DNA of 6,974 nucleotides from Deltaproteobacteria bacterium (lineage in GTDB: Bacteria > Myxococcota > Myxococcia > Myxococcales > Myxococcaceae), in the NCBI GenBank assembly GCA_016875515.1, contig VGRA01000136.1:1-6974 (forward strand). The letters run 5' to 3'. This document shows positions 1 through 6,290 of this stretch, piece by piece. Every line of letters starts with the position of its first letter. Position 1 is the stretch's first letter. Under the pieces are notes generated by a model. The model worked only from the letters and a program-made list of their open reading frames with translations. It ran no database searches and had not been told where the DNA came from. A program made the translations under genes and the position numbers.

Positions 1-830
1 CCGGGGGGGCGTGCCAGCCGTCGGAGTCCGGCTGCCGCAGCGTGGGCCTGTGCGGCACCGCCGTGCACTGCCGCCCCGCCGTCAACTGCCAGGCCGTTCC
101 CAGCTGCGACACGGGGGAGACGGCGGGCAGCAGCCCCTGCGATGAGGGAGAGGCAGGGTGCCGCAGCGTGAGCCTGTGCGGCACCACCGTGCACTGCCGC
201 CGCACGACCCTGGGGTGCGACGCCCCGGCCTGTGCCAGCGACGAGGTGGCCGGCGCCGCCTGCCAGCCGTCCGAGTCCGCCTGCCGCACCGAGTCCGGAT
301 GTGGCACCACGGTGCACTGCCGCCCGGCCATCGCGTGCCAGGCCATCCCTACCTGCGCCTCGGGCGAGGTGGAGGGGCAGGCTTGCGCCAGCGGCGAGGC
401 GGGGTGCCGCGCCGTCTCCCTTTGTAGCACCACGCTGTATTGCCGCGAGGTGGTGACGTGTGACGCCATCCCCACCTGCGAGGCCAGCGAGGACACCAGC
501 GCCCTCCCGTGCAACCCCGCCGAGGTGGGGTGCCGCACCGTCTCCCTGTGTGGCGCCGCGGTGTACTGCCGCGAGACGACGGTGAACTGCCTGGCAGCCC
601 CCAGCTGTGACGTGGGCGAGCAGAAGGGGGCCCCGTGTCAGTCGGCCGAGCCGTCCTGCCGCACCGTGACCATTTGCGGGGAGACCATCCACTGCCGCCC
701 CGCCGTCGCCTGCATGGCCGCGCCCACGTGCGACGCCGCGGAGGTGGCGGGTCCTGCCTGCGCGACGGGCGAGGCGGCTTGCCGCGCGGTGACGCTGTGC
801 GGCAGCACCGTCTACTGCCGGCCGCTGTAG
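1..830 (+). CDS. Cysteine-rich tandem-repeat protein, C-terminal part (5' end outside window)
   Basis: The reading frame is open from position 3 to the TAG at 828-830. The first possible in-window start, a GTG at 42, is not the true start, because the codons before it (from 12) already encode a complete repeat beginning CQPSESGCR. The visible ~275 residues are almost entirely repeats of 41-42 residues with the cysteine pattern C-x6-C-x5-C-x5-C-x5/6-C-x4/5-C and a spacer of about ten residues that is usually rich in Gly, Glu and Ala. There are about 40 cysteines, always in the same places, which suggests a disulfide-stabilised extracytoplasmic protein, perhaps on the cell surface or secreted. 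The signal peptide or anchor that would prove this is off the window. No catalytic motif or transmembrane segment is visible. I do not recognise the family with certainty; Cys-rich repeat proteins of this kind are common in myxobacteria. The protein ends two-thirds of the way through a repeat, at CRPL. Confidence 0.85.
   Translation, partial: GGACQPSESGCRSVGLCGTAVHCRPAVNCQAVPSCDTGETAGSSPCDEGEAGCRSVSLCGTTVHCRRTTLGCDAPACASDEVAGAACQPSESACRTESGCGTTVHCRPAIACQAIPTCASGEVEGQACASGEAGCRAVSLCSTTLYCREVVTCDAIPTCEASEDTSALPCNPAEVGCRTVSLCGAAVYCRETTVNCLAAPSCDVGEQKGAPCQSAEPSCRTVTICGETIHCRPAVACMAAPTCDAAEVAGPACATGEAACRAVTLCGSTVYCRPL
12..827 (+). repeat. Tandem coding repeats, 123-126 bp period, six full units plus one partial
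   Basis: The first cysteine codon of successive units is at 12, 138, 261, 384, 510, 636 and 759, giving periods of 126, 123, 123, 126, 126 and 123 bp, so all length changes keep the reading frame. The core of each unit reads roughly C-x6-CR-x-V-x-L-CG-x-x-V-x-CR-x4-C-x-A-x-P-x-C-x-x-x-E. Six units are complete; the last (759-827) stops after its fourth cysteine. Unit 2 is slightly different: the spacing before and after its fifth cysteine is 6 and 4 instead of 5 and 5. Units 1 and 3 both begin CQPSES and share long stretches at the DNA level. The array continues to the left edge of the window and probably beyond it. Confidence 0.93.
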
Positions 831-834
831 GGCG

Positions 835-1857
835 TCAGCGCGCGTCCCGCTTCGCCCAGAAGGCGGAGATCTTCGGCCACAGCCCGCGGCTGGCGGCGCG
901 GCTCACCACCGCCCCAACGTGGCCGCCGGGCAGGTGGATGCGCTCCTTGTCGGCGCTGCCCACGCGCCCGAGCAGCGGCGCGGCGCTGCTGACGGGCACA
1001 ATGTTGTCGTGCTCGAAGGTGATGGACAGCAGCGGGCAGGTAATGTTGGACAGGCGCACCGGCTTGCCGTGCAGGGTGAAGGCGTCCTTCACCAGCGCGT
1101 CCTTCCGGTACAGCTCCTCCACGTACTGGCGGTAGGCCTGCCCCGGGAAGGAGACGTTGTCGTTGCCCCACGTCTCCAGCGCGAAGAAGCCGTCCAGGAA
1201 CTCGTCGTTCCAGAACTTGTCCACCACGCTCACCGCCTTGGCGAGCGGCAGGGTGGGGCGCAGCATCTGGAAGGCCGCCTGCATGAGCTGCCACGGGACG
1301 TTGCCCGCGCCGTCCACCAGCGCCTGCAGGTCAAACCCCTCCTGCCGCGTCCAGGTGGAGACGAGCCCCTCGTCGTGGAAGGCCACCGGGGCGGCCAGCG
1401 CCACGAAGGAGGCGAACCGCCCCGGGTGGGCGCCGGCGTGGATGGCGGCCAGCGTGCCGCCCAGGCAGTAGCCCAGCACGTGCACCTTGCCGTCCGGCGA
1501 GGACTCGCCGGTGCGCTTCAGCGCGCGCCCCAGGTAGGTGCCGGTGATGTCGTCGAACGTGAGGAAGCGGTCCTCCGGCCCCGGCGTGCCCCAGTCGATG
1601 ATGTGCACGTCGTGGCCCTGGGCGACCAGGTGCTCCACGAAGCTCTTCCCGGGCATGAGATCCAACACGTAGTGCCGGTTGATGAGCGAGGGCACCAGCA
1701 GCACCGGCGTCTTGAACGCCGTCCCCTCCGGCCGCGCGCGGTAGCGGAGCAGTCGCATCTTGTTCTCGCGGTGCACCTCCACCGCGGGCGTCTGCCCCAC
1801 CGCCGGGGGCGGGCGCCGGCGCACCAGCTGGGCCGCCAGTTCCAAAACGGGCCTCAC
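835..1857 (-). CDS. phaC: Class III-type poly(hydroxyalkanoate) synthase-like protein (PhaC family, alpha/beta fold)
   Basis: This 340-residue protein has the PhaC signatures. They include a TPAVEVHRENKMRLLRY entry segment (residues 23-39), VPSLINRHYVLDL (55-67), HIIDWGTP (85-92), the lipase-like box GYCLGG (129-134) with the nucleophile Cys131, the acid Asp284 in FEHDNIVP, and the base His313 in GGHVGAVVS. Family enzymes polymerise 3-hydroxyacyl-CoA through a Cys thioester, releasing CoA, on cytoplasmic granules. The triad spacing (153 and 29 residues) equals that of the Allochromatium vinosum class III enzyme as I recall it (C149, D302, H331); class III synthases need a PhaE partner. The GTG start at 1857-1855 overlaps the upstream TGA in a GTGA and has GAGGGG eight bases upstream. 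A longer frame to 2118 only runs inside the acyl-CoA synthetase gene. The N terminus is about 18 residues shorter than the reference. The symbol gives the family; polymer synthesis is not proven, and another acyltransferase role is possible. Confidence 0.88.
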   Translation of the reverse strand: MRPVLELAAQLVRRRPPPAVGQTPAVEVHRENKMRLLRYRARPEGTAFKTPVLLVPSLINRHYVLDLMPGKSFVEHLVAQGHDVHIIDWGTPGPEDRFLTFDDITGTYLGRALKRTGESSPDGKVHVLGYCLGGTLAAIHAGAHPGRFASFVALAAPVAFHDEGLVSTWTRQEGFDLQALVDGAGNVPWQLMQAAFQMLRPTLPLAKAVSVVDKFWNDEFLDGFFALETWGNDNVSFPGQAYRQYVEELYRKDALVKDAFTLHGKPVRLSNITCPLLSITFEHDNIVPVSSAAPLLGRVGSADKERIHLPGGHVGAVVSRAASRGLWPKISAFWAKRDAR

Positions 1858-3596
1858 GCGTACATCCCCTCGAACACCGCCTTGAAGGCCTCGTACACCT
1901 GGCGGCGACGCACCTTCAGCGTGGCGGTGAGCAGGCCGTTGGCCACGGTGAGCGGCCGGTCCACCACGGTGAACTTCTTGAGCGTCTCGTAGGAGGCGAG
2001 CTGCGCGTTGACGCGGTCCACCCGCTTCTGCACCAGCGCGCGGGTGGCCTCCAGCCGCGCCCCTTCCGCCGCCCCGTCCGCGTCCAGCTGCGCCTTCACC
2101 GCGTCCGCGTTCAGCCACACCCCGGCCACCAGGTACGACCGGCCGTCCCCGTACACCACCACCTGGGAGATCAACGGGTCATCGGCGAACCGCTGCTCGA
2201 TGTTGGCGGGTGGGACGTTCTTGCCGCCGGAGGTGACGAGGATGTCCTTCTTGCGGTCGATGATTTGGAGGAACCCGTCCTCGGTCCAGCGGCCGACGTC
2301 GCCCGTCTTGAGCCAGCCGTCCTCGGTGAAGGCCCCCTTCGAGGCGGCCGGGTCCTTGTGGTACCCGCCGAAGATGCTCGGGCCGCGGGCAAGAATTTCC
2401 CCGTCCTCCGCCAGCTTCAGCTCCACGGACGGCAGCGGCTTGCCCACGCTGTCGAACCGGAAGGCGTCCGGCCGGTTGAGGGTGAGGGTGGGCGAGGCCT
2501 CCGTCAGCCCGTACCCCTCGATGATGAGCAGCCCGGCCTGGTGGAAGAAGTCCTTCACCTCGCGCTTCAGCCCCGCGCCGCCGGAGAGGCAGAACCTCAG
2601 CTTCCCGCCGGTCAGTTCCTTCAGCTTCGCGTGCTGCTTTACGGTGCCCTCTACCGCCTGGGCCCCCACCGCCAGCTTCTCCCAGTACGAGGGCACGCTC
2701 ATGAACACGCTGGGGCGCACCTCGGGCATCAGCTTGAGCGCGTGGGCGGGCTCGCACAGGTAGGTGGTGAAGCCCAGCGCGTTGCCCAGACACGCCTCGC
2801 CGAAGCCGAAGATGTGGCTCATGGGCAGCCACAGGAGGTCCACCGCCCCCTCGTCCACCAGCGGCGCGTTGCACTTGAGCCAGTCCTGCCCGTTGACGCC
2901 GACGTTGCGGTGCGTGAGCGGCACGCCCTTGGGCTGGCCGGAGGTGCCGGAGGTGTAGAGCATCACCCCGGGCTGGTCGAGGAAGATGGCCTCCAGCGTG
3001 GCGCGGAAGCGCGTGGGGTTCTCCTGCCCGAAGCTCTGCCCCAGCGCCATGGCGCGGGACCAGGGCACCACCTTGCGCTCCACCTCCGAGAAGGCCGGCA
3101 CCCGCTTGCCCTTGCCGCGCAGTTCCTCGCACACCGCGGCCGGGTCCACCGCGTCCGACAGCAGGACGATGCGGCGCACGTTGCCGTACTCGCCCCAGCT
3201 CTCCAGCACGCGGCCGAGCAGCGGCGCGCCGTCCACGAACAGCACCGCCGCGTCCGAGTGGGATGCCACGTAGGCGGCCTGCTCGGCGGTGCTCGCCGGG
3301 TAGACCGGGACCATCACGCCCGAGGCGGCCTGGATGCCCAGCGCCGCGGAGAGCCACTCCACCGAGTTGCCCGCGAAGATGGCGCCGCAGCCCCCGGGAC
3401 GGAACTCCACGGACGCGAGGAACAGCGCCACGTTCTCCACCGACTTCGCGAACGCGCCCCAGGTGATGGCACGCCAGTCGCCGTCCGGCGTGGGCAGCAT
3501 GAAGCGCACGCGGCTCTTCCGCTCGGGGAGCAGGTCGAACAGCACGCGGGGGGCCGGCTTCAGGTCCGGGTAGGGGGTGATGTCCATGTGGGTCAC
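1854..3596 (-). CDS. Long-chain acyl-CoA synthetase (AMP-forming, ANL superfamily)
   Basis: This 580-residue protein has the full set of adenylate-forming motifs. They are the P-loop YTSGTSGQPKG (residues 214-224), LPMSHIFGFGE (257-267), the aromatic/Thr motif YGLTEASPT (362-370), and GWLKTGDVG (427-435) followed by DRKKDILVTSGGKNVPPANIE (447-467), whose basic run marks the hinge to the C-terminal domain. A C-terminal TATLKVRR (557-564) offers the expected catalytic lysine, Lys561. The expected reaction is fatty acid + ATP + CoA to acyl-CoA + AMP + PPi in the cytoplasm, and the long-chain FadD15-type subgroup fits best. The GTG at 3596 overlaps the upstream stop as GTGA, but AAGGA lies only 3 bases upstream of it; the ATG at 3587 (MDITPYP) would have 12 bases, so the start is uncertain by three residues. 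Its place between a PhaE-like and a PhaC-like gene suggests it supplies acyl-CoA to the synthase. Chain length and hydroxylation of the substrate cannot be read from the sequence. Confidence 0.94.
   Translation of the reverse strand: MTHMDITPYPDLKPAPRVLFDLLPERKSRVRFMLPTPDGDWRAITWGAFAKSVENVALFLASVEFRPGGCGAIFAGNSVEWLSAALGIQAASGVMVPVYPASTAEQAAYVASHSDAAVLFVDGAPLLGRVLESWGEYGNVRRIVLLSDAVDPAAVCEELRGKGKRVPAFSEVERKVVPWSRAMALGQSFGQENPTRFRATLEAIFLDQPGVMLYTSGTSGQPKGVPLTHRNVGVNGQDWLKCNAPLVDEGAVDLLWLPMSHIFGFGEACLGNALGFTTYLCEPAHALKLMPEVRPSVFMSVPSYWEKLAVGAQAVEGTVKQHAKLKELTGGKLRFCLSGGAGLKREVKDFFHQAGLLIIEGYGLTEASPTLTLNRPDAFRFDSVGKPLPSVELKLAEDGEILARGPSIFGGYHKDPAASKGAFTEDGWLKTGDVGRWTEDGFLQIIDRKKDILVTSGGKNVPPANIEQRFADDPLISQVVVYGDGRSYLVAGVWLNADAVKAQLDADGAAEGARLEATRALVQKRVDRVNAQLASYETLKKFTVVDRPLTVANGLLTATLKVRRRQVYEAFKAVFEGMYA
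1866..1871 (-). promoter_or_regulatory. Ribosome binding site for the PhaC-like gene
   Basis: GAGGGG on the - strand lies eight bases before the GTG at 1857-1855, within the last codons of the acyl-CoA synthetase gene. It decides the start in favour of this GTG and against upstream in-frame candidates, which would run deep into the synthetase gene. Confidence 0.6.
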
Positions 3597-3883
3597 TCGT
3601 CCTTCTTGTTCAGCGCGTCCAGCTTCTCTTCGAGGTCCAGCAGGCGGCTCTGCAGCTGGTTGAGGGCGTGCAGCGTGCGCTCCTGGTCCCGGCGCGTGGG
3701 CAGCCCCAGCGACTCCCAGGCCCCGGACAGCGTGCCGTGGACGCGCGCCCGGGCGCGGAACGCGGCGGAGAGGAGCTTCCCTGCCGGCTCCAGCACGGTG
3801 CGGTTCTTCATCACGGTCTCAAGGTACTCCGCGGTTGTGTTCTCCCACCGGTCGAAGCCCTTCTTGAACTGGTCCCAGGCCAT
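3593..3883 (-). CDS. Small PhaE/phasin-like protein, probable PHA synthase partner
   Basis: This 96-residue, highly charged, helical protein has no signal peptide or membrane segment. Residues 1-30 (MAWDQFKKGFDRWEN..., YLETVMKNR) look like an amphipathic helix. Residues 58-64 (SLGLPTR) followed by a heptad-like segment to residue 93 (LHALNQLQSRLLDLEEKLDAL) resemble the short 'LG-x-PTR' plus coiled-coil ending of PhaE subunits and some phasins. PhaE forms the class III synthase complex with PhaC, while phasins coat granules. Known PhaE proteins are about three times longer, so this would be a minimal version. The ATG at 3883-3881 is supported by AAAGGA (3897-3892) eight bases upstream, the best ribosome binding site in the operon. 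The stop overlaps the acyl-CoA synthetase start by 4 bp, and the PhaC-like gene follows that. The family call rests on motif resemblance and context; a generic coiled-coil protein is the alternative. Confidence 0.72.
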   Translation of the reverse strand: MAWDQFKKGFDRWENTTAEYLETVMKNRTVLEPAGKLLSAAFRARARVHGTLSGAWESLGLPTRRDQERTLHALNQLQSRLLDLEEKLDALNKKDE

Positions 3884-3891
3884 GGCGTCCG

Positions 3892-3897
3892 TCCTTT
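3892..3897 (-). promoter_or_regulatory. Ribosome binding site for the PhaE-like gene
   Basis: On the - strand AAAGGA lies eight bases upstream of the ATG at 3883-3881, inside the only true intergenic gap of the operon (15 bp between the lipoprotein stop and this start). It supports independent re-initiation here and fixes the start codon. No promoter-like element fits into the gap. Confidence 0.65.
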
Positions 3898-3898
3898 C

Positions 3899-4717
3899 CT
3901 ACAGCCCCACGCGGCGCAGCTCCGCCGCGGTGTTGAAGTCTTCGTCCGTCTCGTTGTCCCGGCTGGTGGCGCGGGCCACTTCCCCGTAGCACTCGGAGAG
4001 GAAGCCCACCTGCCGCCGCGAGGTGGGGATGCCCACCGCGGGGGTCACCTGGACGCGCGTCCGCACCCGCAGCACCTGACTGAAGGTGAGGTCGCGCAGC
4101 ACGAGCTCCCCGGCCGCGTCCACGGCGAACGCGTAGGTGTCCGTCCCCGCGTAGGGCAGGCCGCGGTACGTGCCGTTCAGCACCTTGCCGGCGGCGGTCC
4201 AGCTGCTGCCGGGTTTGAGCGGGAAGCGGTACAGCTGCACCGGCTGCTGGTACACGAGCAGCGTCCGGCTGCCGAGCGGCGCGTCCACCGCGGAGGCCAT
4301 GCCGAACAGCTCCAGCGCGCTGTCCGTGTGGCGGTAGACGCCCCACAGCTCCCCGCCCACATCCACTGGCGCCGCGAAGGTGGCCTCGGGGAAGGAGGTG
4401 GCAAACCACTGGCCCGCCATGGGCTTTGCCTCCAGCAGCGCCAGCCGGTCATCCGCGTAGTCCGCGGACCAGTCCCACGTGCCGCCCTGTCCCTGCAGGT
4501 CCACCGCGCGCGTGGTGCCGGCCGCGTTGACGAGCAGCCGCAGCTGCGCCCCCAGCGCGGGCTGCAGCTCGGAGGCGTCCACCTGGCCGTCCAGGTTGGG
4601 GAGGCAGGTGAGCGCCGGGGGGGCCGGCTCAAACGGGGACTTGTCCGGGGGCGGGGCCTCGTCCGGGATGCAGCCGGCGGCGGCGAGGGCTGCGAGGGCG
4701 AGCAGGCTAGAACGCAT
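3899..4717 (-). CDS. Predicted lipoprotein of unknown function
   Basis: The 272-residue protein begins MRSSLLALAALAAAGC, a short signal sequence with lipobox AAGC, so Cys16 is the predicted lipidated residue. Ile at +2 (no Asp) argues for outer-membrane sorting. A Pro/Asp/Glu-rich linker (17-36) follows, then a globular, beta-rich region with CLPNLDGQVDASELQ (38-52), which looks slightly like an EF-hand loop, and FPLKPGSSWTAAGKV (165-179). Mature cysteines Cys38 and Cys243 could pair in the periplasm. I do not recognise the family. The ATG at 4717 overlaps the end of the barrel gene by 11 bp and is the only start that gives the lipobox. The bases upstream (CTCCGGCTCACCT) contain no Shine-Dalgarno sequence, so translation probably depends on ribosomes finishing the upstream gene. 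The overlap suggests it works with the barrel protein, for example as a periplasmic-side partner; this is an inference. Confidence 0.88.
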   Translation of the reverse strand: MRSSLLALAALAAAGCIPDEAPPPDKSPFEPAPPALTCLPNLDGQVDASELQPALGAQLRLLVNAAGTTRAVDLQGQGGTWDWSADYADDRLALLEAKPMAGQWFATSFPEATFAAPVDVGGELWGVYRHTDSALELFGMASAVDAPLGSRTLLVYQQPVQLYRFPLKPGSSWTAAGKVLNGTYRGLPYAGTDTYAFAVDAAGELVLRDLTFSQVLRVRTRVQVTPAVGIPTSRRQVGFLSECYGEVARATSRDNETDEDFNTAAELRRVGL

Positions 4718-6290
4718 AGGTGAGCCGGAGGCGGAGGGACTGGGCCGGTTGGGCCTTCAGTCCGAGTGCAGGATTGTCCAAGCCGGACAACGGGAAGAGC
4801 ACGGCGTGCTCGAGCGAGGCGCGGAACCCGTCCCGGCTCTCCCAGCGGGCGGTGCCGTCCACCTCCGCGCCGAGCGGCGCCTGGCCGGACGGGGTGGAGG
4901 AGGCAAGCAGCGCCGTGGAGCCAATGGCGGCGGCGTGGAACGACAGCGTCCCCGAGGACAGCCGCAGCGGGCGCCACGCCACCCAGGGCTTGGCGTAGGC
5001 GGCGTCCGTCACGGTGCCAATGAGTTCGCGGAACAGGATGCGGTCCACGCGGTAGTCCGGGTTGAAGCGGAAGTTGTTCACCGTGGTGTCGCGTGGCGGG
5101 TTGGCCTGGGGGGCGTCCAGTTCGCCCGGCACCGCCTGCGCGTTGGCCGCAGGGAAGGCGCCGAATCCCGGGGCGGAGTCACCGCTGGCGGCGCCCAGGT
5201 CCAGGCCGAAGTGCCACGGGTCGTCCACCGCGCCGTAGTCGGACTCGAGCGCGAAGCCCCACTGCGTGGAGGTGACGGGGGTATTGAGCAGCACGCCTGG
5301 CACGAGCGAGGGCTGGGTCACGCGCCCGAGCAGCAGCACCGCCTCGCCCTCCACGCGCAGGGTGGGCGTGACGAGCCGCACCCACGCGTCGGTGGAGAGC
5401 GCCTGGTAGCCGCGGGACATCACCTGGGATGCGTCCACCGTCACCGGCGTGGACAGGTTCAGGTAGGTGGCGGGCACGTCCTTGTCCTGCCAGCGGCAAC
5501 TGGCCACCAGGCCGTAGTCCCACGTCCACTTGCCGGCCTTGCTGCGGCGGGCCACGGCCTCCGCGTCGTGCGGCTGGAAGACGGCGAGGGAGACTGTGCG
5601 CACGTCGTCTGCCGGGTCCAGGTCCACCACGCGGCGGGCGTCCTTGCGCGGCGTGAAGGGGCCGGTGGCGCTCCAGTCGTAGGTGACGGCGAAGAGGTGC
5701 TGCAGCAGCGGCGTCACGAAGGCCACCCGGTCTGCCGCGTCCGCGCCGTCGCAGTCCGCGCAGTCCCCCGAGTTGGCGAGCATGCCCAGCCCCCAGTGGG
5801 CCCCCATGCGGCCGGCAGCGAGCACGCCCACCGGCGTGGAGGCCACGCCGTAGGCGAAGCGCAGCTTCGCGTTCATGGACGTCACCTGCCCCGGCGTGGC
5901 CGCGGGGGTGGGCGAGGCGCCGAAGCCGGGCGTGACGAAGGGGGTGCTGCCCAGCTGCACGTTGTCCAGCCAGTCGATGCGGGCCACCGCCGCCACGCCA
6001 CCGCCGGGGCCCTGCGCCACCACGTCCGTGCGCAGCCGCCCGTCCGCGGCGGTGAGCAGCGAGGCGGTGGGCTCGCCCAGCGGCTGCGGGAAGAGCGAGC
6101 GCCCGGACGGGGTGGGGCCGCGCGAGAGGTCCAGGTTGTCGAGAAGCTCGCCTCGGAGGCGGAAGGAGCCGGTGAGGCGGACGCCGGCGGGCTCGCCGGG
6201 CATCAGCTCGTTGCCGTAGTCCGCAACCCCCGAGGCGAGCGCGGGCGAGGAGAGCACGAGCAGCAGCAGCGCGAGCAGGGCGCGCGTCAT
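4707..6290 (-). CDS. Predicted outer-membrane beta-barrel protein, possibly TIGR04551-like
   Basis: The 527-residue protein starts with a signal peptide, MTRALLALLLLVLSSPALA, with a likely cut after Ala19. The rest has many alternating polar/hydrophobic strands rich in Gly, Trp and Tyr (for example FRLRGELLDNLDL 43-55, WTWDYGLVASCRW 255-267, WGFALESDYG 344-353) and ends RLRLTYAF. A C-terminal aromatic residue is the usual outer-membrane barrel insertion signal. Segments NNFRFNPDYRVDRILFREL (405-423) and IGTVTDAAYAKPWVAW (424-439) remind me of the myxobacterial family TIGR04551, of unknown function; this is from memory and untested. Residues 175-188 form a loop with two Cys and four Asp (C177, C180). 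The ATG at 6290 overlaps the hydrolase stop as ATGA and has GGAGG seven bases upstream. A frame extension to 6737 only shadows the hydrolase gene. The role could be a porin-like channel for a hydrophobic or acyl substrate, judged from neighbours only. Confidence 0.86.
   Translation of the reverse strand: MTRALLALLLLVLSSPALASGVADYGNELMPGEPAGVRLTGSFRLRGELLDNLDLSRGPTPSGRSLFPQPLGEPTASLLTAADGRLRTDVVAQGPGGGVAAVARIDWLDNVQLGSTPFVTPGFGASPTPAATPGQVTSMNAKLRFAYGVASTPVGVLAAGRMGAHWGLGMLANSGDCADCDGADAADRVAFVTPLLQHLFAVTYDWSATGPFTPRKDARRVVDLDPADDVRTVSLAVFQPHDAEAVARRSKAGKWTWDYGLVASCRWQDKDVPATYLNLSTPVTVDASQVMSRGYQALSTDAWVRLVTPTLRVEGEAVLLLGRVTQPSLVPGVLLNTPVTSTQWGFALESDYGAVDDPWHFGLDLGAASGDSAPGFGAFPAANAQAVPGELDAPQANPPRDTTVNNFRFNPDYRVDRILFRELIGTVTDAAYAKPWVAWRPLRLSSGTLSFHAAAIGSTALLASSTPSGQAPLGAEVDGTARWESRDGFRASLEHAVLFPLSGLDNPALGLKAQPAQSLRLRLTYAF

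Noticed and set aside
42..44. GTG as the start of the Cys-rich protein
   Set aside because: In-frame codons from position 12 encode the first half of a repeat unit, so the gene begins before the window.
830..857. Possible terminator hairpin GGGCG ... CGCCC
   Set aside because: The stem is only 5 bp with an 18-base loop and no T-run; such pairs are expected by chance at this GC content.
635..1135. Open frame across the end of the Cys-rich gene and the convergent junction
   Set aside because: It is out of frame with the repeats and antisense to the PhaC-like gene, with an Arg/His-rich product.
919..1992. 357-codon open frame on the + strand opposite the PhaC-like gene
   Set aside because: It is antisense to a gene with a full catalytic triad, and its composition is that of a GC shadow.
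1858..2118. N-terminal extension of the PhaC-like protein to an upstream start at 2118
   Set aside because: The extension is Gly/Arg/Ala-rich, lies wholly inside the synthetase gene and has no PhaC resemblance; the GTG at 1857 has a ribosome binding site and a GTGA overlap.
2265..3989. 574-codon open frame on the + strand opposite the acyl-CoA synthetase
   Set aside because: It is a low-complexity Arg/His/Gly/Val translation opposite an unmistakable ANL-family gene.
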